The notes under the pieces were generated by a model, which saw only the letters and a list, made by a program, of their open reading frames with translations, was not told the DNA's origin and did no database searches. Positions 11,114 through 24,100 of a DNA stretch of 64,000 bases are shown here, piece by piece (position 1 is the stretch's first letter; every line of letters begins with the position of its first letter). The DNA is taken from contig WHVD01000228.1 in the NCBI GenBank assembly GCA_015178975.1, positions 45,587 to 109,586 of the forward strand. Direction: 5' to 3'. Source of the DNA: Hysterangium stoloniferum (Eukaryota; Basidiomycota; Agaricomycetes; Hysterangiales; Hysterangiaceae). Made by a program: the position numbers and the translations under genes.

Positions 11114-14100
11114 TTTTGGACCTCTTAGACACTCAAAAGTCTTTGCCCCAACCTGTTCCTGAGCCTTTTTGACATCTGGTTTATTATGCCCTATATTTGT
11201 CCCTATTCCACCTCAACCTTTGTTCTTAGTATGGTCAATCCTGCCTTGTTTCTTGTTCACCTATTTTATCTTTTTTATCTCACTGGATTAGTAGTTGTTT
11301 AAGTCTTGGGCCATAAAACTTTGCCTAATCCATCAAGTAAAGGGGAGATACATACATGAACTACCCCTTGATGAACCAACAGACCAAATTACACCCACCA
11401 CAAATGCTGAGTCACCTGAATCTGTTACAACACAGCTGGATCTCCCACAACCGCCACGATATGTTGGCAATAGAAATTGGACTACTTCAGCGGCAGCAAA
11501 TTTGGAGCAATAAAATTCACAGATTACAGCTGTGCGTATTGATTGATACATTCATTGCTGACACTAGTGGGAAATCCGACCCGGCTATCTCTCCAATCGG
11601 ACTCGCAGCGTCACAATATCAACTTTTCCTTGTTATACATAGCTACTCGGGAACTAATTAGGAGACCCTAAAACGTGGTGACTTTTGCCCCGTTCGGTCG
11701 ACGGAGGACGTGATCCAATCAAATTGACACATCTTTGCCGGCCTTGGTCCGTCTCTCGTGGGTTCACGACCATTTGCCAGAGCTGTCGACTAGAAAGTGT
11801 CTCCGAGTGATGGACACCATCATAGATCTAAAACCGTACGATGACCACACCCGGGTCGAGACCCTTGGTTCTTGTTCGCATCAGGAAGCCAGTACTAGTC
11901 GACGACACTGAGGGCGGGGTTTACCGCAGGGTATCATGCTGCCATTTGCCATTTCCTCTTCAAATAAGGAAGAGGCGGTATACCCCCATGTGCCATTTAA
12001 TAAACTACGTTGTTTCAGGTCTACATTAGATACGTACACATCCCAGCCCGATGTCTCTCGTCATGTGTCCTGTCACTGGCGTAATCATACCTTTTCTGGC
12101 AGTATCCTTGCATCTATCCAAATCATTTCCTTCTGTAATCACTCACATGCACTGTAACGGGTGAAGGCGGATCGGGAAAGTCAATCACTACCTGCAATCT
12201 TATGTATGAGTTGGCGGCTTGTCCCGAAGCTTCGAGTTAAACTCTCAAGTGCAGCATGGAAACTTATCTAGAAGCCCCCCCGCAAAACATGGATATGGAA
12301 AGATAACGATGAATTCCAGAGTCTATTCCCGTGTCGTCATGTGTGTCTTCATCTTGAAGATGAGCCTGAGAACAGCGGTTCGGACACCGCCTGCACTGGC
12401 ACCTGCTCTCTAGCACAGCATCCCGTGACATCGGGAACGTTTCCGTCTCAACATGTGCAATATGCTTTTTAGCGGCAGTTTTAGACAATAGATAATGACC
12501 AAAGCAGTCGATCGCTATCTCGTTATTAACGGAGACGCCAAGATCGACAGCGTATTATGGTGGTGGCCTGCTTATACAAGGCACGCTCCTTTCCGTAAAC
12601 GCGCATTTCAACCACCACAAGGGCAGCCTTCTCACGAGCCACAGCCCTGCCATGAAGCCTTGGAGATGACGTTGACATGATAGACTTTCCGATTTGCACA
12701 CGACCCTGGAGAAGGGCATGGTCGTCAAATCGGCCCGAATCTAGTCGCGAGTGCTCGTGGGCGGGACACGCGCAAGGGCTTTGCTGGTTGCAGAACGACA
12801 AATCAGCGCAGGCCCAATAATCAGCTGCCCTTCTTTCGGAGCTTCTCGAGTGGTGGCAGTGCTCGGAAGGTGCTCGTCCCTGCCACGTCTGGCTAATGTA
12901 CGTCACTAAATCAGATGTGTGGTCTGACGAGTTTCTCGGACCTCTTGGTGGTAGTCACAAGCACAAGCAGCCATTAATTGTAACAAGCTGTGCGGGCGAC
13001 AATGAGACGTCAACGATGCCGCACTACAAAGTAAGGCTAAGACGTGATTGCGATATCATCTCTCATTGCCAATTATGTTAGGGCTTTGTCCGTCCAAGAG
13101 GAAGTCCCACGGTCCGGAAAGTTCTACATACTTGCAACAAGTCCCAAATGGGAACTCGGCACCTCATTTCTGCGTCGTGTGTGAACCTGTAACGACGGGA
13201 CATGTGTGTGTGTGTGATGTGCTGTGGATAGAACACCGCGAGACTATCTCACCAGATTGCGAATCGCACGAATCGGCAGAACGCTGGAACGCCGTGTCAA
13301 ACAATTAAGATTTTCTCACTTGGGGAGGATCATTATTCGATAAGCAGGCGGTGGTCCGTCCTACGCATTGATCGTGCCGAGGCCTGAATTAATTCTGGGT
13401 CAGAACAACATGGTAGAATTAATTATTAATGAAGTCGACGTTTCTTCTCTAGGTCTCAGGTATGGTAATAACACCCCATTGCCATTGCCATACTGGAAAT
13501 GGGACCTTAATACTGTGTCCGAGGTGTTCATTATGGCTCGCTAGCGATCCCATCCGATGTTCAAGGGATCTTTATTGCTTCTCACGCTCAGGCGGGGGAA
13601 GAACCAGAGCGCAGAACTGCAATTCATTCTTACCGCCCGATCGAAGCAATGAATTGTGCTCGCTTCACTACGTGAACGGCACAGCTACTATTGGACTGCT
13701 GGGAAGACTCACGGTGTAGGTCTCCCCCCAATCTTCGCTCTACGTGAATTCTTGATTGCCGAGATCCTCGTGGGCTAAGTGGGGGGTGGAGCCTGTCACC
13801 CATGATCGGTGCGGCGAGCATATATCTATGGACATGCTCCCTGGAGGCTAAGCTACCATAGCGTGGCCAAGTCATTCGGATGCTCGGTGCTGGCATGTGT
13901 TTGTAAACGTGCCTAGGCGAGTATTGACGCCACAGATTGCAGGGCTTAATGGCGGAAAACCCTGCAAGAGCTGAAAAATGCGCCGGGTATGTCGACTCAA
14001 TAGGCAGACAGAGGAACGAAGCCACGTACAGGCACTCTGGAGCCCATCACGATTGAAAACAACAGAGCACATCATCGCCTTGTCTGGCTTTTGTATACGG

Positions 14101-17100
14101 CCAGAAACCATGATAGACGACAGAAGCTGGTGGCCGCCGATCGAAGATGATTCGATTGTCAGCGTTTCCAAGTCCCTGTACATATATACAAGCGAGTAGC
14201 ATTTATGATTTTCTGTTATTGGTGACCATGTTTATACGACGCAGGTATTAATGTTCGTGGTTATTGTGCCATAATTCTATCAACTCGTCGTGACAGCGAC
14301 AAGTATTAAACTTTAGTTTGTGTATGCGCCTCAGTTGCGGTTGATCGTCCGTTCCAGCTCCGCTTCAAGCTCATCTGTTATTATGACGTACCATCATCCT
14401 AATCAACGAGAACTGATTTTCCCGATCGCTTGATCGTTGCCTTTACCTATTTGTACAATGTCCTTGTACGTCTTGCACGCCGACGCCTATAAGGAACGCC
14501 CATTAATACTGCGACCTCATGTCCAAAACGTTGGACATGGATTGGGCCCCAAACACCTGGGAACCAGCTGAATGCGTTTGTGCACAAGGTACTGTCCCCC
14601 CTTGAGCCCTCCTAGGCAACCTTTTATTTTTCCTCAGGTATCGGCGCTTAATCCTTGCACGCCCCTTTGACTAGTGACTGTTGATACGGCCGCCCTTGGC
14701 TGCTTTTTCCTGATTGGACAAGTCGATTTCTTTATAGGTACAACGTCCGGAAGCACTGTCATCTTGAGTTTGGGCATTCGGGAAGGCCTGCAAATGGTCG
14801 TGCTTGGCGGCTATCACGACATATGTCATGGGCAATCAATTTCATAAATGGATGTCTATATGCGATGTAGCTGTTTGTTCCATATGCGAGTGACAGCGAG
14901 TGATCAGCGGCTGCCATTACACATTGACTTGACTCATCGCCATATTTCCGTGTCTCGTCTGGGACACTGTTTCCCCGATATCGATCCTCCCGTCCTGGTC
15001 AACGCGCATTGTTTGGGCAGTCAGTCCCCATTTGAGATGTCGGCCCTGGGCGAGAAGAGCGCTGCGTAAATAGCATGTAGGAGGACAAAATCCCCGCTGT
15101 TGGACAAGCTTATTCATATTTGGGCGAGTCGGCGTCGCTATTCGAGCCTGGATCACGGCACTCGCGATATTTGATGTCGAACATGCCTGTCTTTTAGATC
15201 TCTTTCCTTTATATATCCAGGGATCGAGGGGATATCATCTATATCATATGGAATGGCGCCGCGAACCAATAGCTGCGCATTTCTGGTGGCGCTCACAATT
15301 TCAAAGCTTGATGTTACGATTCGGTATCGAGATGAGCTGATGCTAGTTTGTTATTGTCTTGGTCTCGTCAATGTCCTCTCTCTCGCTTGAATACAGTTAG
15401 TTTCTCATGCAGAGAAGCACTTTGGTTCAAGCGAATGATATCGATCCTCTCATGCACCTGCCCACAGGGTCAAAATACGAAGCACGCACGACGCCTACCT
15501 TCGAATTCCGCCATATATATGCCCAAAGAAAGATTGAGCGGCTGTCCCCGTGCATCCGTCTTCGGGGATTAATTAATTAAAGAATGTCGTCTAACATTTT
15601 GATGTGCACTCATCGATCACTCGTTTCCAGCGTGACGGTCTGCGGTCGCGGTTCAATGTGTGTTAATTTACCCATCTCTTCCTCAGGTCTCAGGGTTGGT
15701 ACTTCGTCTTTCTGGCTTCGCCGGTCTTCTTTTGTTGCGGTACCTGGACTGCGCGCGCCTCCTCATGCATTCACCTCGGCTTCTTTTTCTCAGCGTAGAT
15801 CTGACGTGGCGTGCGCGTTTGTGAGGGATAGATACGTATGTATGACTACCAGCCTTTTGGGCTTGCAAGGTTTGAAGTTATCTGCATCTGCGAATCATGT
15901 CATGCATGAGATGAAGACACTCTATTCCCTTATCTCATCCATGGATAATTAAGTGTCGTTGCTGCCCCCCCAAGTTGACTTCTTGCGACATCATTCCGCG
16001 GGATATTTAGCGCCGTTCCATGTTCATGTTCTAGTCCATTTGTGATTCATAGGATTTGGAAACGAATTTGACTTTGTAATAATTTTACTCCAGGAACATC
16101 AGCTCACCGCTCAACTTGAAGCCCCTTTATTCGGATTCCCCTTACCCCACTCGGATGATACGAGCGCCGAGTTAGGGGATGATGTGAGGTGCGAAGGTAA
16201 CTGGCAACAACGATAAATTTAACTAAAAACCAACAGGTGGATGTAGTTGAAAATGCATACCTCAATTCGACTTTATCAAGCCGAGTAACCCGAACGCAGG
16301 GATCTAGCCTCCCCGTTTGTTTCTAGATCCTCATGATAATCTCGCGAGCATTCACCCCCAAATGAGGAAGGCCTTAAGTGGGCACGAGCGCCTATAAATT
16401 GATATCAAAATCTAAATATAAGGGTCCCGGGGCTGTGTCATGGACGTCCTTCTATTTCCTATTTCCCATTTCCTATATCGAGCAACGCTTCCCCCTCCAT
16501 TTCGGCCGGCCGCTCCCGCATGCGGACTCAGGGCTGCGGCTGCTGGCCACGGTCGCAGGCCAGCACGCTAATATTAGGCTCCTGATGTCATTCCCTGATC
16601 CGGATTTCTGCCTAGGATTTCCCTGCTGGTCCTGCATCAAGCGGGGGAAAGGCACTCGCAGGCAGCGTCGGTGTTTCGAGGGAGCAAACAAGCACGCGGG
16701 GGCTGGGTTGGGTTGGGCTGGGGCGCATTTATTTTTTCCGATGGCCATATATGGACGCGATGTGCTGCTGCTGATGGCTTGCGACAGCTCGCGTACGTGG
16801 CGGCTTTGGATCCTCGGACTGTCGGAATCCGCACTGTATTTAAGCTATTTAGGACTGTATTTCCGACGTCGTCGAGGCTCCTCGAAGCGTGTGGTGTGTT
16901 GCCGGCTGTGGTGCTAAGGTACCGACTGTCGCACGTAGGATGCGTGATGCCGAAGCTGCCAAGTCGATGCGAAGCCGATGTGCTTGTGACCTGTGACCGT
17001 TGAGGTTCTTACGCGTCGTGTTACAGCCTTTTGGGTGATCACTGATAGGTCCGATGTCAGTCTGGCGGTGTCACGTTGGAGTTACGTGATTCCTATTTTT

Positions 17101-20100
17101 TTTTTGTGATCGTTGTGAGCCCAGGCGTGTACGTTTGGGTCATTATTGAATTTTTTTTTTTTTTTTTTAAAGTTAACGTTGGGCATGCGGTCCTGAGGCT
17201 AAATTAATTAGGTGCTGTCAGTGGCTGTCAGGGTAGGCTCAGAAGGGTAATATTAGTACAGGGGATATGCAGCGTAATTGAGATAGTTGGCTCCTAGACT
17301 TGCCATGCATGAATGGCGCCATATGTGTATCGGTGTATGGCGCCATTATTCCCGATGTGTCGAGGTCGTGGCTCAACTGAATACTGATCAATAACAAAAA
17401 GTTTATTTGAGTTTAAATAAGGAATGTAATGGAATGGACGATCGACGCGTCAAAGTGCCATTTCACATTCATGTACACACCAGTGCAGCCAATTGCAAAC
17501 CAGTGCCGGCACCTTACAAACAAACAAACCGATAGCCGGTGAGCCCAATAGTCGTCCTTGGACAAGTATGATGATGTACATAGTTGCGATTGAGTGTCGA
17601 CCAATCTGGATCAAAGCTTATACACGCTTTGAATTAAAACTAAATACTAAATACAAGGCCAGATCAACCGTCAAAAGCGATTTTCAGCCTTCTAGGCGGC
17701 TTCCCCGCTCTTATCGCCAAGATCTAAGTGAGCAGCTGCCTGTTCAGGCATGCAACAGATGGGATGGCTTCTCGACGTTGCTACCTATCCGCTCCCAGGA
17801 CTTGGTAAATCATCAGATTTAAGCAGCATCCATTATCACATGCACATTTCCTAACCACGTGATGCACCCTGACGGTGATACAACACTACTGACCGATGAT
17901 TCACGGACAGCCGTGCCGCATCCCCTCCTCGGACTTGGAGGTCGCAGGATTTAAACATAGCAACTATCGCAAGGATATAAATAGGCAGGCATGGCTGCCA
18001 TCTCAGTCCACAATATACATGTCGTAGGCACGTATCTAACCAGGATGCATTTATTCTGGTGGCATGTATGTATATATATAGCTTAATCCATCGATGTGCA
18101 GGAATACAAACTAACGACACACCGCGTGACGTGACGTACATATACCTATACCTATACATACACCGCACCGGATCCCTCATTTACATAGGCTCGCCTTCTT
18201 TTCAACAAGAGTTCGATTCGCATCCGGGGTGCGGTGACGGTTAGTTACCCCGTGCTTCAATCCTGCGGACGAGACCAGGCACCGTGGAAATCATGGATTC
18301 GAAGCACACCCACGAAGGGGGGGACCCTGCATTCCACGAACGCTGGCTGCTGGGGTCCATGGAATGCGCAGGCTTCCATTGTAATTGAACGTGGTGGTGG
18401 CTGTGGCTGTACGACGCAGCGCACACCACATGTGCGCGCGCTGGGGTTCTGATTATGATTCCTATCTGCGGGGGGTGGAGGCGATGACGTCCTTCTCGCC
18501 TGGCTGATCGTTTACAGCAGCCCTCGCTGGAGGGTCCCGGCGGAGGAAGAGTTAGTCCGTAAGCTGGGATCGGCTGATTGGAGGGCGGGTCCTGCGGGTT
18601 GTCCCGTTCCGCGCGGGGTGCCTTGCGATGATATCAATCCTTAGCTCTGTTAAATTATCAACAAAAGGAAAAAAAGAGGAAGGCGCAGAAGCGTAAAGGC
18701 GAATGGCTGAATTGAGTTTTGTTAAGCACGCAATACTCTATATATTCAATCGCCGGCACCGGCGTATCTATACTGATACCCCTACACTGTCACAGCCACC
18801 CTGAGTGCAATGGCAAGGTTCTCAACAGAACCTGTTGGTTATTGGGATATGAAGGCGTGTGGAGTAAGGACCAACCGGTGCAGGAGCCAGTTTTCATTTC
18901 CATTTCCCATTTCCGTTTTGTGTTTGTTAGATTCCATTTGATGTGAGCTATGCAGCGCTGTGCTTGGCTTCGCCGCCAACCCAAGTTTAATAAGGGGGCA
19001 CCCGATATTGAATGTGGATTGATTCATTCATGCCCAAAGGGGGATATCGCCAGATGTTGGACTAATTTGGCGTGATCAGGAGGATCCATCAGGCTGGCGA
19101 TCGAGAGGCACGAAAATGGGGAGGAATAATGTTATCTTATCTGATTCAATCAAATCGGCTGGGATCTCGGATGGGCGGCATCATCGTGATTAGTCTGAGA
19201 TTCATAAGCGGTGCGAAGCGAGAGAGACACCTTTTATTATTATTGAGTGAGATAAGAAGGGGTGAGGCGGGAGCGCCGGAAAAGGGAAGAACTTAGAAGC
19301 TTATTTATACATCGGAGGAGAAGGGGCACATGAATGAAAAGACTTACAGCCGAGAAGGATCCGGACTTGAGTGGGGAAGCGATATATATGCCGAGGCTTG
19401 GGAGCTGATAATTGAGAAGGCTGGCGAGAAGTGAGAAGGGAAATGAATAAAGAGAAGGTGAACTGAAATGAGAAGCGTGATTTTTCGATGCCGTTTCAGG
19501 ACCTTGTTGTGTGGGGGGCATGTGAATTACCTGATAAGGATGAGGCGGCTGTGCGGGATCGGAAGGGTATAAGCTTTTATTTGTATGGCGTGTTAGTTGC
19601 GTGTTGCGCTGCGTCGTTGGCGAGTGGGGTAGTCATGCCGTTAAGGAATGGGGGTGGTGCTGGTAGGGAAGAGAAGGAAGAGGAACGGAATCGAAGAAGT
19701 GACGGTGGTGATGTGTTGTCCACACAAGCTTGTGCGCAATGAGTTCACATTACTTATGAGCATACGTGAGCATATGCACAACAACTGCAGCATCAGTTCC
19801 TGAGAGATTTCCCGTGGCTGCGTCAAGAAGATGAAAAAAAAGGCAAAAGGTCGGCTAATGCTTCGGCTTCGATTCGCGACTCTGGGTTAATTATGGTTAT
19901 CATTACCGCCCTTTTTCGGTGTAATATGTATTACGTGGGGGACATGAGCGGGCGGCCAGAAGCGTGGTGGGCCATGGAATTTGATAACCGCTTGGGGCCG
20001 CACGACGATCGATCATATGGTCGTTATTAATATGAACCATAAACAAGCCGAGAGCCCTTGTTTTTTTTTTTTCCCTCCTTTCTTCTTCCGTGGTCGCGTG

Positions 20101-21049
20101 GTTTTGTTTCTCCCCCTATCACGTGCACAACCGTCGTGCCGAGAAAGGAGGCTCTGCGTGTGAATCTTCCCAAAAAGGAAGAATACACTCTTGCTGTCGT
20201 AAAGAGGAATGATGTCAGCGAAAGCGATGGACGAACAAACGGGAAGGAAGGAAGGAGTACTTGATCAGGGGAGGTGATGACTCACTGGCGCCGTGGGGAA
20301 GTGACTACCTGATTGAACGGATTGTAATTAAAGGGTGGAACAGTTTTAGAATGGCTTGTCGGCTGTCGGTTGTCGGGTGTTGGCGGTGGGTTGATGTTGC
20401 TGACACGTTGACGTTGACGTTGGCGATATTATTATTGGCTCGAGCCGAGGACCGTGTGAATGACGAATTTGGATGATGGGATGCGCCTGATGCCTCATGG
20501 TCCGGTGCCAATCAGGGCATGGTAGATAAGATGAGCGCTCGTGGCGTGGTGTCATTCATCACCGGGGATTAAATCTATATCCTTATTGGGAAGATCTCAA
20601 AGGGATGTGGTTTTAAGGAGATCTTTTCTATTATGACATGACACGATACATTGCCAAGTGTGTCACTAGTCAAAGTCACGACACAACATCGGAGGAGATG
20701 CCCGTGTTGGCCTGCCGCAAGGGTAAGGGTAAGGGTAAGGGGTATATCGTGTTGGCTAATCCAGCGCAGGTAAAATGAGCAGCTGTGTTTATTATTATTC
20801 GGCGAAGACGCCACCGGAATGATGCGTTCTTTAGGAACTGCGGCGACCCAGAAACCAGTGGTTACCGACTCTGCCCGATTTGGTTATGCATGTCGCGACC
20901 CAGTCACTCGGCACCGCACCGATGTCATCGGCAGATCTAAGATCGAAATCTGAATCTAAATCTGACTTTCAAAAAAATCTCATCTCAATCCTTGATCGGG
21001 GATTCATGCACACTTCAAATAGACGCTCATATCTCACTTCTACTTCCCT
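11114..21049. other. About 10 kb without a gene I can support
   Basis: CpG content returns to normal from about 11.5 kb, so this is probably single-copy host DNA. No long or spliced reading frame with a recognisable domain was found on either strand. The longest open frame (16378-16917, + strand) looks like chance: its composition is odd and it overlaps an equally open minus frame. A decayed fragment at 11295-11510 (residues like NWTTSAAANLEQ) may be retroelement debris. Poly-T runs (17097-17105, 17151-17168) and a short GGGTAA repeat (20715-20740) are present. The region might hold non-coding RNAs or the long 5' region of ssn6; sequence alone does not show it. Confidence 0.4.
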
Positions 21050-21168
21050 CGGCTTAGCCATTCCTCGTTCGCTTCTCTTCCCTTTTTCCCTTGGATATAT
21101 ATCACCCCCCTTACGAAACTTCCCCTTCCTTCTCTTTTCCTTTCCCCCCCTCTCTTCTTTAACATTAC
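21050..21168 (+). promoter_or_regulatory. Pyrimidine-rich tract upstream of ssn6
   Basis: The 110 bp before the start codon are almost wholly C and T on the plus strand, including a CCCCCCCTCTCTTCTTT stretch. CT-rich tracts just upstream of transcription starts are common in highly expressed fungal genes. Its position next to the ATG at 21169 fits a core promoter or 5' UTR. No transcript data are available. Confidence 0.5.
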
Positions 21169-24100
21169 ATGTCCACCCGCCATTCTCGCCGTGACCATCT
21201 CCTTCATCTCTCACCACAGCCCGCCCCCGCCAATGGCACCCCTGTTCCTCACCACACCTCTCCAAGGGTTGGCCATCCTACTCCAAAACCACCTGCTGTC
21301 AACGGTTCCCCAATGACGTCTGTCCAAAAGTTAGCGTTCGCGAATGAGTCAACGTGGTGTTTGATTGGTGAGTAGTCAGACTATTTTTTTTTCTGGAGCA
21401 CGTTTCAACCCGCATCGTGTTCGGGGTCGCAGGCTCGGTGGCAGAGCAGATGCAGGACTTGGACCGCGCGCAAACAGCGTACGAGAACGCTATCCGGCAC
21501 AACCCACATTCCATCCCCGCACTCATGCACCTAGCCGGTATCGCACGTGTCAAAGAAGCGTATGCAAAGGTGGGCTCGTGATGCTTTCCACACATCGTCT
21601 CGTCCAACTTACGCTATCTCCAGGCCGTCGAGTACTTCCAGCGCGTCATAGCGATGGAAGCAGATCACGGCGAGGCGTGGTCCGCAATCGGCCACTGCTA
21701 CCTTATGCAAGACGATCTCCAGAAAGCCTACGCTGCGTATCAGCAGGCCCTATATTGGCTCCCCAATCCGAAGGAGGACCCAAAGCTGTGGTATGGGATC
21801 GGCATTTTGTACGATCGATATGGGAGCTTGGATCATGCGGAGGAGGCGTTCTCGAGTGTTTTGAGGATGGACAGAGGTGCGTGGCCGTGCCGCTTTTTTT
21901 CAATGGCCTTGCTGAGTCTCCTTTGGGCGGTTGCAGATTTTGATAAAGCGAATGAAATTTTGTTCCGGTTGGGCATTATTTACAAGCAGCAGGGGAAATA
22001 TCCATCTAGTCTCGACGTGTGTATCTCAGTGTACTTGTTTCTCCATTTGTTGTTGCTCATTCTCCCTCTAGTGTTTCGAACGGATCCTTCGTAGTCCACC
22101 GAACCCACTCGCACATGTTGATATATGGTTCCAAATGGGACATGTCTATGAGCAGCAGAAGGACGTGAGTGTCTTGCGCCTTTTTTTGCTCCCCGCTTGC
22201 CTTTTATCTCGATTTTTATTACTCGTGCCATTTTCTTTTCTTTCTTTTATTACCTTCTCACTTTTTCCTGTTCCGCCCTTAATCGCTCCATATCATTCCC
22301 GTCCCTCGCTACATCCACCGCCGTCTCCAGGCCTTTTTACGCCCACGTCGCACGCCCGCAAAGTACAAGGGGTGAACCCGTGGGAGGCCTTCGTTTTCGT
22401 CTCATTTCTGTATTCATTTCACCGCACTTTCTCTCATCATCTCCTCTGGATACACAATTTTAAACTATGTGCTGACTCCACATTATCTTCTAATAGTACC
22501 CCCGCGCTAAGGAGGCCTATGAGCGCGTCGTCGCCGAAAAAGTTCACCACGCCAAGGCACTTCAACAGCTCGGATGGCTCTATCACCAACCCGATGCACC
22601 GTTCCAGAATCAGGAACTTGCGATTCAATATTTAACTAAAAGTTTGGAGGCTGGTGAGTTGTGGTCGTTCATTGTTCCTCTTCGTTATTGTGTTGTCCAC
22701 TGACAATGCGTCTCCTTTTAAGATCCCGGTGACGCCCAGTCCTGGTATCTCCTCGGCCGCGCCTACATGCAAGGCCAGAAATACAATAAAGCCTACGAAG
22801 CCTACCAGCAAGCCGTCTACCGCGACGGCCGCAACCCTACATTCTGGTGCTCAATCGGTGTACTCTACTTCCAAATAAACCAATACCGCGACGCTCTCGA
22901 TGCGTACTCCCGTGCGATCCGAATCAACCCTTACATCAGTGAGGTGTGGTTCGACCTGGGAAGTCTCTATGAGAGCTGTAATAACCAAATCAGCGATGCC
23001 ATTGATGCGTATGCGCGGGCCAGCGAGCTCGATCCGGGCAATAAGGTTATTTCGCACCGGCTCCAGCTTTTGAAAAACGCGCAGGTTACCGGGGGGACTG
23101 TTCCCGCTGCTCCTGGGCCACAGGACGTGCATCCCACTGCGTACGCGGGATCCCACGCAGGGCCACCGCCTCCGGCACATACACCTGCTCCTCTCGTCTT
23201 CTCAGGCCAACGGCCTATTTTTTCCTCTACCGCCGGTATTGCCGCAATCAGCAATGTAGGCGTTGCAGAAGGCAGTCCGACACTCCCCGGAATACGTACT
23301 GGGCCGGGCTCACCACCGTTGCCTTTCAGAGGAGGCCCGCCGCCGCCGGTTGTTTTGGCAGACGAGGGACCTGGAGGAGGGAGGTTGCATACGCCGTTGG
23401 CCCCGATGGAGGTTGTGGAGAGGGGATCTGGGCCTGGCTCTTCTTCTACTGGTGTGCAGCTTGGATCTGGTGCAGGCAGGACGAATGGAGGTGGAGGGGT
23501 GGTATTGCAACATCCGCAGCCGGGACGGTATGAGCGGGAAAGGGCGGTGGCAAGTCCGACAAGTTCTGTCGGTGGTGGTGGTGCAGGGGAGAGGGGTGCA
23601 TGGAGGGGGATGAGGTCGCCGCCGCCTTCTGCCTCGCAGCAACAACAACCGCCACAGCAGACGCAAGGACCGGGCGTTGCAGGTACCGGTGCAGTTGCGG
23701 GGTATGGTTATCGCGAACGGAGTCACTCGAACGCGACGAACCACAGTCACGGAGAGAGAGAGCAGCGGGAGAGGGACAGAGAACTGAGGGACAGAGAACG
23801 TGAGAGGGAGAGGGAACGTGGCCCGCCTTCTTCATCTCAAGCACCCTCTGCTACAGTCCCTCCTCACGACCGCCAACAACCCCCACCACCTCCACCTGGC
23901 CCACACGCAACAGCAGGCCGTCAAACTCCTTCTCATCCGCCCCCGACGTCACATCACGCACACCCCCACCCAAATTCTCAGGCTCACCCGCATCAATCCC
24001 CACGCCCACAGTCACAATGGCCCACCGCCGCCTGGGACCGTGACCGCGATCGTGAACGTGAACGGGATAGAGATAATAGGCGGTATGACCCACGGTTCGA

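Noticed and set aside
16378..16917. 179-codon open frame on the plus strand
   Set aside because: GC-rich region with open frames on both strands, unusual composition, no domain and no splice support.
18171..18240. GTTCGATTCGCATCC as a tRNA T-loop
   Set aside because: The flanking bases do not form a T-stem or acceptor stem and no D-arm or anticodon arm is found upstream.
20715..20740. GGGTAA repeats that resemble a telomere
   Set aside because: Only three to four units, and GGGTAA is not a rotation of the TTAGGG repeat expected in basidiomycetes; the site is interstitial.
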